From contig JAJYGW010000025.1 of the NCBI GenBank assembly GCA_021790615.1, positions 1 through 7,196 on the forward strand: a stretch of 7,196 nt of DNA. The letters are read 5' to 3'. This DNA is from Actinomycetes bacterium. GTDB taxonomy: Bacteria; Actinomycetota; Acidimicrobiia; Acidimicrobiales; JAKAOS01. Of this stretch, positions 5,648-7,196 are shown one piece after another. The notes below the pieces were generated by a model that was not told the DNA's origin, searched no databases, and saw nothing but the letters and a program-made list of their open reading frames with translations. Made by a program: the position numbers and the translations under genes. Numbering within the stretch: the stretch's first letter is position 1; each line of letters begins with the position of its first letter.

Positions 5648-5784
5648 GTGGTGCGACCACGAGTGGCGCAGCCGGTGGCGCTCCGCGGACGGAGCGATCC
5701 GCACCGGCGAGGCCCGCGTTGCAGCTCGCCACCGGGAGGCTCGACCGGTTGGGAGCTGCGCCAGGAGGCCGGGCGTGCCGGTGA
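5644..5784 (+). CDS. Doubtful 46-residue small ORF between the acetyltransferase and MaoC genes
   Basis: ATG 5644 overlaps the preceding stop as ATGA, and the frame closes at 5784, just inside the MaoC gene. The peptide is Ala/Gly/Arg/Ser-rich with no recognisable domain, signal or membrane segment. Against it, about a quarter of the codons end in A or T, unlike the neighbouring genes, and there is no family likeness. For it, both junctions have the overlap form used elsewhere in this gene string. It may be a translated leader that couples the two genes, or spacer sequence. It is the only candidate content of this otherwise empty 127-base gap. Confidence 0.2.
   Translation: MSGATTSGAAGGAPRTERSAPARPALQLATGRLDRLGAAPGGRACR
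5763..5768 (+). promoter_or_regulatory. Ribosome binding site deciding the MaoC start
   Basis: A perfect AGGAGG lies 6 bases before GTG 5775, the best Shine-Dalgarno sequence in the window. The alternative GTG at 5781 would be 12 bases away, so 5775 is preferred. Confidence 0.85.
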
Positions 5785-6623
5785 GCCCCGATGCCGTCGG
5801 CGCCGTCGCCGGCCCGGTCGAGCGTTCGTGGACCGAGGACGACTGCATGCTCTACGCGCTCGGCGTCGGGGCGGGTGCGGAGGAACTGGCCTTCACGACC
5901 GAGAACTCGGCCGGTGTGGACCTCGAGGTCCTCCCGACCTTCGCCGTGATCGTCGGGTCCCCCGTCCCGGGCGCCTTCCGGACCGTCGGATCCTTCGATC
6001 CGGCGCTGCTCGTGCACGGGGAGCAGTCGGTCGAGCTCGCCGGTCCGCTCCCGCCAGTGGGGGAGGTGCGTGTGGAGTCGGTGGTGACCGGCGTGTTCGA
6101 CAAGGGTTCAGGCGCGCTCATCGAGGTGGAGACCACGGGCGTGGACCCGGTGTCCGGTGCGGCGCGCTTTCGGTGCCGGTCGTCAGCCTTCGTGCGCGGT
6201 GAGGGGGGCTTTGGCGGACCCCGGGGACCGAGCCGCCCGCCACGCCTTCCGGAGCGCCGACCGGACGAGGTGCTGACCTACGAGACCAAGCCGGACCAGG
6301 CGCTGCTCTACCGGCTCTCCGGCGACCGGAACCCGCTCCACTCCGACCCGACCTTCGCCGCCCGAGCGGGCTTTCCCCGGCCGATCCTGCATGGGCTGTG
6401 CACCTACGGGTTCACGGGCCGGGCACTCCTGCACGCCATGGCCGGTTCGGCGCCGGAGCGCCTGGTCGCGATGTCGGGGCGCTTCACGCGCCCGGTCTTT
6501 CCCGGGGACCTGCTCACCGTGTCGATGTGGGCCGAGGGTGAGGAGGTGCGGTTTCGGACCGAGACCCAACGCGGGGAGGTCGTCCTCGACGACGGCAGCG
6601 CGCGGGTCCTTCTCGGCGCATGA
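5775..6623 (+). CDS. MaoC/hydratase-2 family double-hotdog enoyl-CoA hydratase
   Basis: A 282-residue double-hotdog protein of the (R)-specific enoyl-CoA hydratase (hydratase 2, MaoC) type, which adds water to trans-2-enoyl-CoA in fatty acid or sterol side-chain breakdown, or runs the reverse reaction. The N-terminal non-catalytic hotdog (about 18-140) has DDCMLYALGVGAG (22-34), LEVLPTFAVIVG (50-61) and LVHGEQSVEL (79-88). After a Gly/Pro/Arg linker (143-163), the C-terminal hotdog carries the catalytic signature YRLSGDRNPLHSDP (179-192), with Asp184 and His189 at the spacing of the catalytic pair in human MFE-2, Asn186, and GFPRPILHGLCTYG (199-212). The length equals that of eukaryotic-like hydratase 2 and mycobacterial Rv3389c-type proteins. 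Start GTG 5775 is set by a perfect AGGAGG. It overlaps the next GNAT gene by 4 bases. The natural acyl-CoA substrate is not evident from the context. Confidence 0.92.
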   Translation: MPVSPDAVGAVAGPVERSWTEDDCMLYALGVGAGAEELAFTTENSAGVDLEVLPTFAVIVGSPVPGAFRTVGSFDPALLVHGEQSVELAGPLPPVGEVRVESVVTGVFDKGSGALIEVETTGVDPVSGAARFRCRSSAFVRGEGGFGGPRGPSRPPRLPERRPDEVLTYETKPDQALLYRLSGDRNPLHSDPTFAARAGFPRPILHGLCTYGFTGRALLHAMAGSAPERLVAMSGRFTRPVFPGDLLTVSMWAEGEEVRFRTETQRGEVVLDDGSARVLLGA

Positions 6624-7159
6624 GCGAGCCACTTCTGCAACCGACACCCCGAGTTGCGCTGGTGGTGCGAGATGCCTTCCCCCTCGAGCACCACCGGGTG
6701 GGCACCCTCACCGTTGCTGCCTACCGGGCCCTCCCGGGCGAGGCCCTCTCCGACGGCTACGCCAGCGTGCTCGCGGACGCCGACAGCCGGGCGGCAGGTG
6801 GTCCGCTCCTCGTGGCGGTGGCGGGGGGTGAGCCCGTCGGGGCGGTCTCGCTCGTGTTGGACGAGCGCTCTGCCCTCTCGGAGGGACTGGAGGAGGGTGA
6901 GGCCGGCATCCGCATGCTCGCGGTCGATCCCGAGCGGTGGGGCCTCGGCGCAGGTCGTGCGCTCGTGGAGGCCTGTCTCGAACGGGCGCGTGCGGCTGGG
7001 AAGCACCGGGTCGTCCTGCACAGCACGGAGTGGATGACGAGGGCGCACGGGCTCTACCTCCGCTCGGGCTTCGTGCGCACCCCGGCCCGCGACGTCGAGG
7101 TCGCCCCCGGCTTCGTCCTGCTCTGCTTCGTGGCACCTCTCGACGTCGGAGCCAGCTGA
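6620..7159 (+). CDS. GNAT family N-acetyltransferase
   Basis: A 179-residue single-domain GNAT protein (Acetyltransf_1 type), transferring acetyl from acetyl-CoA to an unknown amine. After a variable N-terminus come RVGTLTVAAYRAL (26-38), the strand PLLVAVAGGEPVGAVSLVL (62-80), then the central motif IRMLAVDPERWGLGAGRALVEA (within 97-118). Here Trp107 stands where the R/Q-x-x-G-x-G/A acetyl-CoA loop usually has Arg or Gln, a common variant. The late part is VVLHSTEWMTRAHGLYLRSGF (within 131-151), the usual strand-helix with the Tyr-x-x-x-GF ending. ATG 6620 overlaps the MaoC stop as ATGA, so the two are probably translated together. The substrate cannot be told from the sequence; it is only distantly similar to the RimJ-like protein upstream, so recent duplication is not supported. 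Confidence 0.9.
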   Translation: MSEPLLQPTPRVALVVRDAFPLEHHRVGTLTVAAYRALPGEALSDGYASVLADADSRAAGGPLLVAVAGGEPVGAVSLVLDERSALSEGLEEGEAGIRMLAVDPERWGLGAGRALVEACLERARAAGKHRVVLHSTEWMTRAHGLYLRSGFVRTPARDVEVAPGFVLLCFVAPLDVGAS

Positions 7160-7163
7160 GGAG

Positions 7164-7179
7164 CTCGGCGCAGGCCGAG
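7164..7179 (+). terminator. Hairpin after the last gene, possible weak terminator
   Basis: CTCGGC-GCAG-GCCGAG is a perfect 6-bp stem with a 4-base loop starting 4 bases after the GNAT stop. It is followed by a purine run rather than a U-run, so it is not a canonical Rho-independent terminator and may just mark the gene border. Confidence 0.3.
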
Positions 7180-7181
7180 TC

Positions 7182-7196
7182 GGGGGAGGGAGGGGA
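7182..7196 (+). promoter_or_regulatory. Purine-rich tract at window end, probable ribosome binding site of the next gene
   Basis: Fifteen purines in a row, including GGGAGGG (7184-7190) and a second overlapping GAGGG-type copy, resemble the Shine-Dalgarno regions used elsewhere in the window. No start codon follows before the sequence ends, so the downstream gene is only inferred. Confidence 0.4.

Noticed and set aside
5033..7159. The two GNAT genes as a recent duplication or a toxin-antitoxin acetyltransferase
   Set aside because: The proteins belong to different GNAT subtypes with little shared sequence beyond the acetyl-CoA loop, and no small DNA-binding antitoxin gene (RHH type) lies beside either.

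Overview
This is a very GC-rich, densely packed window in which every convincing gene lies on the + strand. High GC (about 70% or more by eye), many GTG starts, 4-base stop/start overlaps and the DUF501-Ppx gene pair all point to an actinobacterium. The exact class cannot be fixed from the sequence; an uncultured or deep-branching actinobacterial group such as Acidimicrobiia would fit, but that is inference.

Left part (1-3285): the tail of a molybdenum-hydroxylase maturation cluster of the aerobic CO dehydrogenase (cox) type. It runs from a truncated CoxE-like VWA protein, to an XdhC/CoxF-like insertion chaperone, a MocA-like molybdenum cofactor cytidylyltransferase, and a CoxG-like SRPBCC protein with a long disordered linker and a C-terminal membrane helix. 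The structural subunits (large Mo, FAD and 2Fe-2S) and the CoxD ATPase are not in the window and would be expected upstream. Together these genes would make the cytosine-dinucleotide form of the cofactor (MocA), deliver it (XdhC), mature the active site (CoxE with CoxD) and couple the enzyme to the membrane quinone pool (CoxG).

Middle part (3282-4996): a DUF501 protein overlapping a Ppx/GppA phosphatase by 4 bases. In many actinobacteria this pair follows enolase and an FtsB-like gene; here it follows coxG.

Right part (5033-7159): a RimJ/RimL-type N-acetyltransferase, a 127-base spacer containing a doubtful 46-codon ORF, a double-hotdog MaoC/hydratase-2 enoyl-CoA hydratase, and a second GNAT acetyltransferase overlapping it by 4 bases. 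A purine-rich tract at the window end probably belongs to the ribosome binding site of the next gene.

No tRNA, rRNA, CRISPR array, insertion sequence or phage gene is visible. No gene-free stretch exceeds 127 bases. The non-coding items most worth attention are three short hairpins placed 4-5 bases after stop codons (after mocA, coxG and the last GNAT gene) and a perfect 24-base inverted repeat inside xdhC. No wholly novel system was recognised; the window looks like ordinary metabolic gene content with some unusual junctions.
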